In this document: positions 1 through 8,659 of the stretch, piece after piece
Numbering within the stretch: position 1 is the stretch's first letter
Layout of the letters: each line of letters begins with the position of its first letter
From: JAJDZL01 sp965220665
GTDB lineage: Bacteria > Pseudomonadota > Gammaproteobacteria > Arenicellales > JAJDZL01
Assembly: GCA_965220665.1 (NCBI GenBank)
Contig: CBDCQQ010000005.1
Span: 1,798,001-1,862,000 of the forward strand
Direction: 5' to 3'
Length of the DNA stretch: 64,000 bases
The notes under the pieces: generated by a model
Told to the model about the DNA's origin: nothing
What the model saw: only the letters and a program-made list of their open reading frames with translations
The model's database searches: none
Program-made: the position numbers and the translations under genes

Positions 1-222
1 ATGATTCCAAAGGCCGTATTCGTCGTAGCCGGCCAGTTCATCCAGCGTGTAGTAGCGTCCGCAGTGCGAATAACTGGAACGGCAGCCGGCCTGTACGAGT
101 TTGCGGCACACCGTGCGGTGGCTGGGCGAGCCGAGTGCGGCTGCAATTTCCGGCAAAGAGGCCACGATGTGATGATGCAGCAGCTCGATGACGGGCTGTG
201 TGGTGAAAGTATGGGTTCTCAT
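1..222 (-). CDS. Uncharacterised regulator-like protein, C-terminus cut by the window edge
   Basis: An open frame of 74 codons runs from an ATG at 222 off the left edge, so only the N-terminal part is visible. It begins MRTHTFTTQPVIELL and contains a segment that reads like a helix-turn-helix (LPEIAAALGSPSHRTVCRKL, about residues 25-44), followed by an aromatic stretch (CGRYYTLDELAGYDEYGLW region). I do not recognise a named family. The GC-rich codon use differs from the AT-rich spacer beside it. A 12-bp perfect inverted repeat lies just upstream and could be its operator. The function is unknown; a DNA-binding role is inferred only from the short helix-turn-helix-like segment. Confidence 0.5.
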   Translation of the reverse strand, partial: MRTHTFTTQPVIELLHHHIVASLPEIAAALGSPSHRTVCRKLVQAGCRSSYSHCGRYYTLDELAGYDEYGLWNH

Positions 223-233
223 GGCGGTTCCTA

Positions 234-273
234 TATGACATAATGGTACATTCGTATATCTCATTATGTCATA
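234..273. promoter_or_regulatory. 12-bp inverted repeat upstream of the leftmost gene
   Basis: TATGACATAATG (234-245) and CATTATGTCATA (262-273) are perfect inverted copies with a 16-bp spacer. They lie 11 bp upstream of the minus-strand ATG at 222. The position suits an operator or autoregulatory site; a mobile-element end is the alternative. Nothing in the sequence decides between them. Confidence 0.45.
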
Positions 274-842
274 ATAAAGCCATCCGCATCGGTCGGTAAT
301 GCGAATATTGTATAAAATCGACGATCGGATACACACCAGTTCGAGTAAAACGGTGGCGTGTATATGGCAGATCGGGGTGATCTGCCCAAAATACGGCTAA
401 ATGAGAGCCAATATTTGCAAGTTATTTATTCGCCAGCCCTAAGTTTGGCGATTTATGACCACAAGCACTTGAGATTCCGATTACGAAAATCGATATTTAT
501 TACAAACGCAGTCCGTTCGGTCGGGACAATTCAAATTGTGAATTTGTGAATTGAACGATTGATCGACCGTCAAAAACAAAACTTGAAGCAAAAAAGTTAT
601 CCACAAATTTTGTTAATAACTTTGTGAGTATCTTGTGCAAATAGCGAAGTTCTGCTGTTTCATTATGTGGTAAATAATTGACCACCTAATTTACATGAAA
701 ATTTCGAAAGAAACGCAAAAAATAAAATAAACATGAATAATAACAAGTAAATAAAAATTTTATATGTGACAGGTAGTCAAATTTGAATGCTAAACATTAA
801 TATCGGAAATTATTCAATTTTTAAGATGATTGAGAGAAGAAA
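274..842. other. AT-rich intergenic spacer with a short hairpin and one consensus DnaA-box
   Basis: No credible gene is visible between the leftmost gene and relA. The spacer holds an 8-bp inverted repeat, GGCAGATC/GATCTGCC (366-373 and 379-386, 5-bp spacer), several GATC sites, and one perfect TTATCCACA at 597-605. That box sits inside a second loose inverted repeat (AAAGTTAT at 593-600, ATAACTTT at 616-623). The last 120 bp before relA are very AT-rich and probably contain its promoter. One DnaA-box is not enough to call an origin. Confidence 0.4.
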
Positions 843-2993
843 TTGAATCGTATACAGGAAACAAATTTTTCGCAAAGGAGTGTGAAAACACGCTCTAAAC
901 TGTTTCAGTATGAGCGGGCAGTCAATCTGATACGGAAAGTTACCGACCTTTTCGCTGAGGAAACATGTGTGATCAACCGATCACTGATGGATACGATTTC
1001 TTTGCTGATTGAAACCGATGCAGATCAAGATTCCAGCATGGTTGCGATATTGCGAGGTTACAGGGATTCTTTGTCTATTCGGAAAGAATCTGTCCGAAAG
1101 CGCTTAGGCGGATCTGTCGCCGATCTTTATCAGAGTGCGGAGCGATTGGATACCCTTTCAGTGAATATGGGGCGAGTCGATGTACAGGATGCAGCATCCA
1201 ATCAACAAATTGATTTCAGCAGAATTCTGATTACCATGGTTGATGATCCGCGTGTGGTTAACATTCACCTCGCAGAGTTGCTTATTCAAATGAGAGAAGC
1301 CAAGTCTCTGTCGGAAGCAGAACAGCAGTCGCTTGCAAAACAGGTGCTATCGGTCTATACACCGCTTGCAAATAAGCTTGGAATGTGGCGATTCAAATGG
1401 GAACTCGAAGATTTGTCATTCAAATACACCAATCGCGAGGAATTTGATCGGATTGCTTATCAGCTGGACGGACGTCGGGTAGAGCGTGAAGCTTACATCG
1501 ACACTTTTGTCGCGGAACTTCAATCCCTGATGGGCAACTCAAAAATTGACGCAACCGTCAATGGACGAGCCAAACATGTGTATGGAATCTGGCGAAAACT
1601 GAACCGGAAGAATGTCCAGTTTGACAGCCTGTTCGATGTACGCGCAGTTCGTATTCTGGTCAACGACATTGCCTCCTGCTATGCAGCATTAGGCGCAGTC
1701 CATGCCTCGTGGACTGCAGTTGAAAATGAATTTGATGACTACATATCGGTGCCAAAACCGAATGGATACCAGTCGCTACACACAGCAATCTATGGCCCGG
1801 ACTCCAAAACCGTCGAAGTGCAGATCAGGACTTGGCAGATGCACAATGACTGTGAATTTGGGGTTGCGGCACACTGGCTGTACAAGGAAGACAACAATTC
1901 AAGTTCCTATCAGGAAGGAAAAATTCGGCTGTTACGCCAACTAATGGAATGGAAGGAAGATGTTGCTGACTCGCAGTCAAACGACACTTCTAAATCCGAT
2001 GACTTAAATTTGGCGAGCACTTATGCATTCACACCGGCCGGAAAGGTGGTGGAGTTGCCAGCATTCTCCACCCCCATAGATTTCGCATACGCTATTCATA
2101 CCGAAGTCGGACACAGGTGCAGAGGTGCGCGGGTAAACGGTCGTATCGTATCGCTCACTCACGTTCTCAAGACCGGCGATTGGGTTGAAATTCAAACGGT
2201 AAAGTCAGGTGGCCCAAGCCGTGACTGGCTGTCCTCAAGTCAGAATTTTGTTGTCTCTTCCAGAGCCAAGGCTAGAATACGCCGGTGGTTCAAACTGGAG
2301 GAATATAGCCGATACGAAGCTCAGGGACGTACATTGCTGGAAAAGGAACTTGCCAAACATGGCTTGTCAAAGATCAACATTGACAAATTGGCTTTGAGCA
2401 ACGGTTACAAAAACAGTGAAATTTTCCTGGCGACAATCGGAATGAAAGAATTGAAGGCTGCCCATGCCATTGCAAGCCTGATAGAACCCGAACCTGAAGA
2501 AACGGAAATCAAGCTGTCCAAACGCGGGTTGGAACCAAATGTGCCAGCACTATCAATTCTGGGTATCGGAAACCTGCTTACGAATCATGCATCGTGTTGT
2601 GGACCACTGCCTGGCGATGATGTCATCGGTTATGTGACCGTCTCGCGCGGGGTGACCCTTCACAAGCGCGATTGCGGCAACATAAAGCGAATGTTGGAGA
2701 CTCATCCTGACCGGCTGTTGCCGGTTGACTGGGAGTATAACCATTCGACAAACTACCCTGTTGATATAGAGATGGTTGCAGAAGGGCGATCAGGATTGCT
2801 ACAGGAAATCACATCGGTCATGTCAAATTTGGGTGTCAGTTTAATCGCACTCAATACACCCCAAATTCGGCCAAATGAAGTGGGCCGAATAAGTATGACT
2901 GTTGAAATTAGTACCGCGGTTGAATTAAAAAATGTTTTAGCGAGACTCAAAGGTTTGGACCAGGTAATTCGCGTCCGGCGCCAGCAGCCTTGA
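843..2993 (+). CDS. relA: (p)ppGpp synthetase RelA (GTP pyrophosphokinase)
   Basis: Transfers pyrophosphate from ATP to GTP or GDP to make the stringent-response alarmone when ribosomes stall on uncharged tRNA. The 716 residues follow the long RSH layout. The N-terminal HD region lacks the metal-binding His-Asp pair, so hydrolysis is not expected. The synthetase domain lies around 220-350 with the RelA-type acidic motif EFDD at 296-299 and PKPNGYQSLHT. A TGS domain follows at about 390-450, then a Cys-rich RIS region (HASCCGPLPGD) and a C-terminal ACT domain from about 640. The start is a TTG preceded by a purine-rich GAGAGAAGAAA. It is tail-to-tail with the next gene, 1 bp apart. Confidence 0.95.
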   Translation: MNRIQETNFSQRSVKTRSKLFQYERAVNLIRKVTDLFAEETCVINRSLMDTISLLIETDADQDSSMVAILRGYRDSLSIRKESVRKRLGGSVADLYQSAERLDTLSVNMGRVDVQDAASNQQIDFSRILITMVDDPRVVNIHLAELLIQMREAKSLSEAEQQSLAKQVLSVYTPLANKLGMWRFKWELEDLSFKYTNREEFDRIAYQLDGRRVEREAYIDTFVAELQSLMGNSKIDATVNGRAKHVYGIWRKLNRKNVQFDSLFDVRAVRILVNDIASCYAALGAVHASWTAVENEFDDYISVPKPNGYQSLHTAIYGPDSKTVEVQIRTWQMHNDCEFGVAAHWLYKEDNNSSSYQEGKIRLLRQLMEWKEDVADSQSNDTSKSDDLNLASTYAFTPAGKVVELPAFSTPIDFAYAIHTEVGHRCRGARVNGRIVSLTHVLKTGDWVEIQTVKSGGPSRDWLSSSQNFVVSSRAKARIRRWFKLEEYSRYEAQGRTLLEKELAKHGLSKINIDKLALSNGYKNSEIFLATIGMKELKAAHAIASLIEPEPEETEIKLSKRGLEPNVPALSILGIGNLLTNHASCCGPLPGDDVIGYVTVSRGVTLHKRDCGNIKRMLETHPDRLLPVDWEYNHSTNYPVDIEMVAEGRSGLLQEITSVMSNLGVSLIALNTPQIRPNEVGRISMTVEISTAVELKNVLARLKGLDQVIRVRRQQP

Positions 2994-2994
2994 A

Positions 2995-3780
2995 TTACGA
3001 AGTGAATTCAGAAAGTTGAAAATTGAACTGACGCTGCGACTGACAGACACGAGAATTTTCACCGAATGTTCGCTCTTCAAAATAGACATTTAGTTGGCGG
3101 TCGATAAGCACTACAGTGGAACTTCGGGTACCATAACTTCTGGCCTTGATAAAAATTGGTACATCCGTCGAGTGGGTGGAATTTGTTGAACTGAGACAAG
3201 TTTTTGAATGAAATGACTCATATGAATTTTGGTCGGACAGAATTTCAAAAATTCTGTTGTGATGCACTGTTTCATCATTTCGAAGATGACTGGCCAGCAG
3301 TTCTTTTCCAACCAGCACTCGAGGCCACGGCGAGTTAATGAAAGAATTGCTAAGTGCATGAATCCCAGAGTCTAAATTTGTCGCAATATGTGACCAGTTT
3401 GATTGGTAACGAAGCTTCGAGTAATCACCGAACAGAATACTGTATCCGTTAAATTCATCCCGATTCTGAGTCAGTTGTTTCGCATATTGGTCTATAGATT
3501 TACCAGATTGCAAAAATGTGCTGACGAGCTCACCCCGACTCCGAGCTGGTTCGTGATTTGATCCTGAATCGAGGCGATTGGTAATTGCGGCTATTCGACC
3601 GGTTCGGCTGATGCCTAGCCACGTGCCTTGAGCTTCTAGATCACGACCGGCCAGTGTGTCCGGATGGTCTTCCCAGAAATCAGCTGCCGCAGTCGGACGC
3701 TGGTAATACTCATCCCGGTTAGCGGCCAGTATGAACGGGAATTGATGGCTCTTCTGAAATGCAACGAAAATGACGCACAC
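2995..3780 (-). CDS. NRDE/TANGO2-family protein
   Basis: The 261-residue protein begins MCVIFVAFQKS and carries the family signature AANRDEYYQRP near residue 18 and LAGRDLEAQGTWLG near 43. Cys2 directly after the start is typical of this family and supports the GTG start at 3780. TANGO2-like proteins have been linked to membrane and heme homeostasis in eukaryotes; the bacterial role is not settled. It is convergent with relA and appears to be transcribed alone or with the cupin gene upstream. The family call is secure, the function is not. Confidence 0.85.
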   Translation of the reverse strand: MCVIFVAFQKSHQFPFILAANRDEYYQRPTAAADFWEDHPDTLAGRDLEAQGTWLGISRTGRIAAITNRLDSGSNHEPARSRGELVSTFLQSGKSIDQYAKQLTQNRDEFNGYSILFGDYSKLRYQSNWSHIATNLDSGIHALSNSFINSPWPRVLVGKELLASHLRNDETVHHNRIFEILSDQNSYESFHSKTCLSSTNSTHSTDVPIFIKARSYGTRSSTVVLIDRQLNVYFEERTFGENSRVCQSQRQFNFQLSEFTS

Positions 3781-3848
3781 GATTTAGAGAACACGGAAGT
3801 ACGAAAATTTACAAATTGAGAAACGACTGGGCCGACTGATTGTCATTC

Positions 3849-3885
3849 AAAAAAAGAAGCCAGGCGAATGATGTTTTACCTGGCT
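3849..3885 (-). terminator. Intrinsic terminator after the cupin gene
   Basis: On the minus strand a 7-bp stem (AGCCAGG/CCTGGCT, at 3858-3864 and 3879-3885) is followed by a run of seven T (3849-3855 on the complement). It lies 24 bp past the cupin stop codon, the normal arrangement for a rho-independent terminator. Confidence 0.7.
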
Positions 3886-3908
3886 GAAAAAGTACAAAAA
3901 TCAGTTCC

Positions 3909-4307
3909 CTAATTCGGCGCTTTGCAGGCGACTGTGTCAATGTTTGAGGGTAGTGTGACTTCCAGAAGTTCCATATCCTCGGATGTAGCAGTTTCATTGT
4001 GTCGCATTCCACCTGGAACGTATAGAGAGTCTCCCTTTTCGAGGTGAAACTTATCGCCGGTTTCAAATTCCATATCGATCCAACCATTCAAAATGTACAA
4101 AAATTGACAATCACAGTTGTGATAATGCCATCCTGTCGGTTCCGTCATCCCTTTGATGGCAGTCATTGTCTGCACATTTAATTTGCCTAGACTCCCAGTT
4201 TTCGCACCAAGATCTCGATAGACAAAAAAACTTCTGCGTCCAGGAATTTCAGGAGCAGTTTCTGGTGTAGTGCGAGTGAGTTCCTGACTTTTTGAGTTCA
4301 CAGTCAT
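3909..4307 (-). CDS. Small cupin-domain protein
   Basis: A 132-residue single-domain beta-barrel protein. The metal-binding cupin motif 1 is visible as GWHYHNCDCQFLYIL and motif 2 as LEKGDSLYVPGGMRHN. Substrate and reaction cannot be read from the sequence; members include dioxygenases, isomerases and sensor proteins. I chose the ATG at 4307 (MTVNSKSQ), because the longer frame to 4427 would overlap rlmE, which starts at 4389 on the other strand. A terminator follows the gene. Confidence is high for the fold and low for function. Confidence 0.8.
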   Translation of the reverse strand: MTVNSKSQELTRTTPETAPEIPGRRSFFVYRDLGAKTGSLGKLNVQTMTAIKGMTEPTGWHYHNCDCQFLYILNGWIDMEFETGDKFHLEKGDSLYVPGGMRHNETATSEDMELLEVTLPSNIDTVACKAPN

Positions 4308-4388
4308 AAGTCGACATTCGGATGGTTCGACATAGAGAGTATAACTCTTTTTTGAAACAAAGTATCCCACAGACTTTCGAGGTTTTGA

Positions 4389-5075
4389 ATGAGTGGTTCT
4401 TCCAAACGGCCTGTTTCGAAATGGCAAAGATTCAGACAGAAAGATGCTTTTGTGCGAAACGCTTCCCGACTCGGGGTTCGGTCGCGATCGTTTTTCAAAT
4501 TGGAAGAACTGGATCAGCAGTTTAAGTTGCTGAAGTCAGGAATGACTGTTCTGGACCTCGGAGCCTCTCCTGGCGGTTGGTCGCAATACGCACAATCCAA
4601 AGTTGGGAATAAAGGTATGGTGTTTGCAACTGATATACTCAGCATGCAACCCATATCGGGAGTTCAGTTTGTTCAGTGTGATCTTGCCGGCAACAATGCT
4701 CCAATGAGACTGTTCGATCACCTGCAACAGCGCAAAGTGGACTTGGTGCTGTCTGATATGGCGCCAAATATTACTGGGAATACAACGATCGATTCCAGAA
4801 ACTATTTTGATTTATACGCTGCAATCTTCAAAGTCTGTGAAGTGGTGCTAATCGAATCCGGTTCGCTGGCGTTTAAGTTTTTTCAAACAGAGGAAACTTC
4901 AATTCTGAAACAGAACTGTAATTTTCTGTTTGATTCTTGCAAAGTCTACAAACCGCAGTCTTCTCGGTCCAAAAGTCAGGAATCATACATGGTGTCAAGA
5001 AACTATCACCCCAATAATATGGCAAAATCACCGCTTGCTCTTCGTTTCGCCTATTCTGACGTAGTTGACAGGTAA
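4389..5075 (+). CDS. rlmE: 23S rRNA 2'-O-ribose methyltransferase RlmE (FtsJ/RrmJ)
   Basis: Methylates the 2'-O of U2552 in 23S rRNA during late 50S assembly. The 228 residues show the SAM site DLGASPGGW (56-64) and the catalytic tetrad K37 (in SFFKLEE), D123 (in LSDMAPNITG), K163 (in AFKFF) and E198 (in KSQESY). The gene is followed by ftsH, the classic rlmE-ftsH pairing, with 194 bp between them. It is divergent from the cupin gene, with 81 bp between the two starts. Confidence 0.95.
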   Translation: MSGSSKRPVSKWQRFRQKDAFVRNASRLGVRSRSFFKLEELDQQFKLLKSGMTVLDLGASPGGWSQYAQSKVGNKGMVFATDILSMQPISGVQFVQCDLAGNNAPMRLFDHLQQRKVDLVLSDMAPNITGNTTIDSRNYFDLYAAIFKVCEVVLIESGSLAFKFFQTEETSILKQNCNFLFDSCKVYKPQSSRSKSQESYMVSRNYHPNNMAKSPLALRFAYSDVVDR

Positions 5076-5112
5076 ACAGGCGGTCGTATCTGTGTAACCC
5101 TCAACCAAATTC

Positions 5113-5121
5113 TGTTAAAAT
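5113..5121 (+). promoter_or_regulatory. Candidate extended -10 promoter for ftsH
   Basis: TGTTAAAAT (5113-5121) is an extended -10 element (TGnTAAAAT) in the gap between rlmE and ftsH. I see no good -35 at the right distance. A separate ftsH promoter here is plausible but unproven. Confidence 0.35.
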
Positions 5122-5269
5122 GACTTAAGTTGGTTTATGACTAAACACTTGTAATTGATAATTCAGACCTCACTTGGTTACCGAACGGGTAGACCGGTAC
5201 TATTTCACTCAGCTTCAAACTTAACGTTGCATATCTGCGTAATCAAGTAATTCATACAGGGCAGTAACT

Positions 5270-7195
5270 TTGGGCATTACGAAAAATCTCCTTTTGTGGG
5301 TTGTCATTGCAATGGTGTTGATGGCAATATTCAAGAATTTTGCACCAACCGATAGCACCCCGCGTAAGGAGGTTGAATATTCGACTTTTCTATCTGATGT
5401 CAAACAAGGACGAGTTGAAAAAGTCGTCATTGACGGACGAAACATCGTAGGTACTTTTACAAAAGGTGATTCATTCATCACCTATTCCCCCGACGACCCA
5501 AAGCTGGTTGATGACCTGGTGAATGCGGGAGTAACGATTGTGGCACAGAAAGAGGAATCTCCTTCTCTTCTAATGCAACTCTTCATCAGCTGGTTCCCAC
5601 TGCTACTACTAATTGGGGTGTGGATATTTTTCATGCGGCAAATGCAAGGTGGTGGTGGCCGCGGCGCACTAAGTTTTGGAAAAAGTCGCGCCCGGCTATT
5701 GACAGAAGACAAAAACAGAGTCACGTTTGCTGACGTCGCTGGTATTGAAGAAGCGAAGGAAGAGGTCGGCGAGTTGGTTGACTTTCTTAGTGCACCAAAC
5801 AAATTTAACGCTTTGGGCGGCAGAATACCTCGAGGCGTGTTGATGACCGGCAGTCCCGGCACCGGTAAAACCCTTTTGGCGAGGGCTATCGCGGGCGAAG
5901 CCAAAGTACCGTTTTTCTCAATCTCGGGTTCAGATTTTGTGGAAATGTTTGTCGGTGTTGGTGCCTCAAGAGTGCGAGATATGTTCGAGCAGGCTAAGAA
6001 AAATGCGTCATGCATTATCTTTATTGATGAAATTGATGCAGTTGGTCGACAGCGCGGTGCTGGTCTGGGAGGCGGGCACGATGAACGAGAGCAGACCTTG
6101 AATCAGTTGCTGGTCGAAATGGATGGTTTTGAAGGCAACGAAGGTGTTATCGTCATCGCAGCTACCAATCGTCCGGATGTTCTGGACCCCGCATTACTGC
6201 GCCCGGGTCGATTTGATCGCCAGGTCCACGTTCCACTACCTGACATTCGTGGACGCGAACAGATTCTTAAAGTCCACATGAAGAAAGTTTCCATTGACCC
6301 CGATGTCGATGCCAGCATTATTGCACGAGGGACACCAGGATTTTCTGGTGCAGACTTAGCGAACCTGGTAAACGAGGCAGCACTGCTTGCAGCTCGTGCC
6401 AGTCGAGAGACTGTCACCATGGAAAACTTTGAGATGGCCAAAGACAAGGTGTTAATGGGCGTTGAGCGTCGTTCGATTGTGATGCCAGAAGAAGAACTAT
6501 TGAACACAGCCTATCACGAGTCCGGCCACACTGTAGTTGCAAAGACGCTCAAACATACCGATCCTGTTCACAAAGTAACGATCATTCCGCGTGGTCGAGC
6601 TCTTGGAGTAACAATGCAGTTGCCAGAAGAGGATCGCTACAGCCACAATCGAGAGTATTTGCTAGCGCGAATCGCAGTATTGATGGGCGGTAGAATCGCA
6701 GAAGAATTGTTTATGGATCAGATGACAACTGGCGCATCAAATGACTTTGAACAGGCAACCGATATCGCTCAGAAAATGGTGTCTCGCTGGGGCATGAGTG
6801 ATTCGATGGGCACAAGGGTTTACGGAGACAATCAGTCAGAAGTCTTTCTGGGACGCGACGTGACTACTCACCAAAACCTGAGCGATGCTGTGGCTGAACA
6901 AGTGGACAAGGAAGTGACTCGAATCATTGATGAAGAATACGCTCGTGCCCGAAAGATCATCGAAGACAACCGGGAAATAGTCGAGGTCATGGCTAAGGCA
7001 TTGATGGAGTTTGAGACTTTGGAAGCCGATCAAATTGATGACATCATGGCTGGTAAAAATCCGAGTTCGCCATCATCTGAATTTGATGATTCTTCATCAT
7101 CTTCCGATGGGAGTAAAGATTCCGGAGGTAGAAAAAAACGACGAAAAGGCGTTGTCAAGCCACGCATGGATAGCCCAGCGAGCGGAGAAGCTTAA
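5270..7195 (+). CDS. ftsH: ATP-dependent zinc metalloprotease FtsH
   Basis: Membrane-anchored AAA+ protease that degrades misfolded membrane proteins and short-lived regulators. The 641 residues have two membrane helices (about 7-23 and 104-122) around a periplasmic loop. The AAA module follows, with Walker A GSPGTGKT (194-201), Walker B CIIFIDEIDAVG and the second region of homology ATNRPDVLDPALLRPGRFD. The zinc motif is HESGH (H416, E417, H420). Most homologues read GPPGTGKT and HEAGH, so both motifs carry a serine variant without loss of a catalytic residue. The C-terminal tail is Ser/Asp/Lys-rich. Translation starts at TTG 5270. folP, often the next gene, is absent; glmM follows after 96 bp. 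Confidence 0.95.
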   Translation: MGITKNLLLWVVIAMVLMAIFKNFAPTDSTPRKEVEYSTFLSDVKQGRVEKVVIDGRNIVGTFTKGDSFITYSPDDPKLVDDLVNAGVTIVAQKEESPSLLMQLFISWFPLLLLIGVWIFFMRQMQGGGGRGALSFGKSRARLLTEDKNRVTFADVAGIEEAKEEVGELVDFLSAPNKFNALGGRIPRGVLMTGSPGTGKTLLARAIAGEAKVPFFSISGSDFVEMFVGVGASRVRDMFEQAKKNASCIIFIDEIDAVGRQRGAGLGGGHDEREQTLNQLLVEMDGFEGNEGVIVIAATNRPDVLDPALLRPGRFDRQVHVPLPDIRGREQILKVHMKKVSIDPDVDASIIARGTPGFSGADLANLVNEAALLAARASRETVTMENFEMAKDKVLMGVERRSIVMPEEELLNTAYHESGHTVVAKTLKHTDPVHKVTIIPRGRALGVTMQLPEEDRYSHNREYLLARIAVLMGGRIAEELFMDQMTTGASNDFEQATDIAQKMVSRWGMSDSMGTRVYGDNQSEVFLGRDVTTHQNLSDAVAEQVDKEVTRIIDEEYARARKIIEDNREIVEVMAKALMEFETLEADQIDDIMAGKNPSSPSSEFDDSSSSSDGSKDSGGRKKRRKGVVKPRMDSPASGEA

Positions 7196-7291
7196 AAATT
7201 ACCCTGCTTGACTGGATTCGTCAGTTTATTTCAAACGTCTGGTTCCAACTGCCAAAATACTTTTTACTTTTGCTAAGCAGAGCAGAGTTAG

Positions 7292-8650
7292 GTGAAACTG
7301 TTTGGCACTGATGGAATTCGGGGCAGATATGGAATTTACCCGATCACACCAAGTTCCATGCTCCAATTGGGATGGTGTGTCGGGACAGTCTGCAGAGAAC
7401 AGCATCCTCGACTGCCGAAAGTCCTAATCGGCAGAGATACCCGAATTTCCGGGTATGTCATTGAGTCAGCGATCACTAGCGGATTGTTATCTGCTGGTAT
7501 AGATGTTTCTGTTTTGGGTCCTATACCCACACCGGCGGTCTCCTATTTCTGCAGATCGACTGATGCAATTGCCGGTGTCGTCATCAGCGCTTCCCATAAT
7601 CCCGCTCACGATAACGGGGTCAAACTGATCAATTCTGATGGCAGCAAGGCTTCTGATCAATTTCAATGTTCAATTGAAAGAATGATGCAGCGGCCACTTG
7701 AAATTAGTAATACAGTCAGGCTTGGGAAATTATCTCGTATTGAGGATGCCGTTGAGCAGTATTCGTCTTACTTGTGTTCAACTGCTGAAACTTCATTGCG
7801 CGGTTTGCGAATCGTCGTAGATTGTGCAAACGGAGCAAGTTATCGAATTGCGCCTAATGTCTTGACAGCACTAGGAGCTGATGTAATTTCAGTCGGGGTC
7901 AATCCAGACGGAAACAACATCAATCACCAGTGCGGTTCAACAAATCCTGAATTCATTCAGCAGCAAACGATTGACAATGCTGCAGATGTCGGTATTGCAC
8001 TCGATGGCGATGGCGACCGAGTCGTGATGGTTGACAGGCAAGGTAATCTGCTTAATGGCGATCAGTTGTTATTTGTAATTGCGATGGCTCGTAAACGAGA
8101 CAATCGCCTGGCTGGTGGGGTTGTCGGAACGTTGATGAGCAATATTGGATTAGAACAAGCGCTGTCAGACCACGGTATACCTTTTGAACGAACTGATGTC
8201 GGTGATCGTTATATATCTGAGCGTTTGATGCAATTGGGTTGGAATTTGGGCGGAGAAGAAAGTGGGCATATTTTGAACGGTGAAACAGGTGCGCCAGGAG
8301 ATGGCATTGCTGCAGTGTTGGAAGTTCTGAGTGAGATCAAAAATACAGGACGCTCTTTACATCAGCTTGTTGAGGGTATTCAACTTGTACCGCAAATAAC
8401 CGTCAATGTACGTTTGCAGAATCGGACTGCTCCGCTGTCTCAGTTGGACTTGGGACACTGGCCTCGGGTCGGCCGAGCATTGGAAGAAGCCGAGTTGGAA
8501 TTAAATAACTGTGGGCGAGTCCTATTACGAGCGTCAGGAACCGAACCGATAATCCGAGTGTTAGTTGAAGGTGACCGGGATAAAAATATTGAAGAGATTG
8601 CAAACAACGTGGCAGATGCGGTGCGCGAGGAGTCTCATCTGAATGCTTGA
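7292..8650 (+). CDS. glmM: Phosphoglucosamine mutase GlmM
   Basis: Interconverts glucosamine-6-phosphate and glucosamine-1-phosphate on the route to UDP-GlcNAc for peptidoglycan and LPS. The 452 residues show the phosphoserine loop VISASHNPAHDNG (catalytic Ser101), the metal loop DGDGDRV and the C-terminal phosphate-binding loop RASGTEPIIRV. The N-terminus MKLFGTDGIRG is canonical and fixes the GTG start at 7292. It follows ftsH and is probably co-transcribed with it. It ends 9 bp from the convergent alcohol dehydrogenase gene. Confidence 0.95.
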   Translation: MKLFGTDGIRGRYGIYPITPSSMLQLGWCVGTVCREQHPRLPKVLIGRDTRISGYVIESAITSGLLSAGIDVSVLGPIPTPAVSYFCRSTDAIAGVVISASHNPAHDNGVKLINSDGSKASDQFQCSIERMMQRPLEISNTVRLGKLSRIEDAVEQYSSYLCSTAETSLRGLRIVVDCANGASYRIAPNVLTALGADVISVGVNPDGNNINHQCGSTNPEFIQQQTIDNAADVGIALDGDGDRVVMVDRQGNLLNGDQLLFVIAMARKRDNRLAGGVVGTLMSNIGLEQALSDHGIPFERTDVGDRYISERLMQLGWNLGGEESGHILNGETGAPGDGIAAVLEVLSEIKNTGRSLHQLVEGIQLVPQITVNVRLQNRTAPLSQLDLGHWPRVGRALEEAELELNNCGRVLLRASGTEPIIRVLVEGDRDKNIEEIANNVADAVREESHLNA

Positions 8651-8659
8651 TTCCGCAAT

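Noticed and set aside
597..605. Chromosomal origin suggested by a perfect TTATCCACA box in AT-rich DNA
   Set aside because: There is only one consensus box, no dnaA, gidA or similar origin-linked gene nearby, and no box cluster.
4304..4498. Longer cupin start or extra minus-strand gene overlapping rlmE
   Set aside because: The overlap with the well-conserved rlmE 5' end and the lack of family similarity favour the ATG at 4307.
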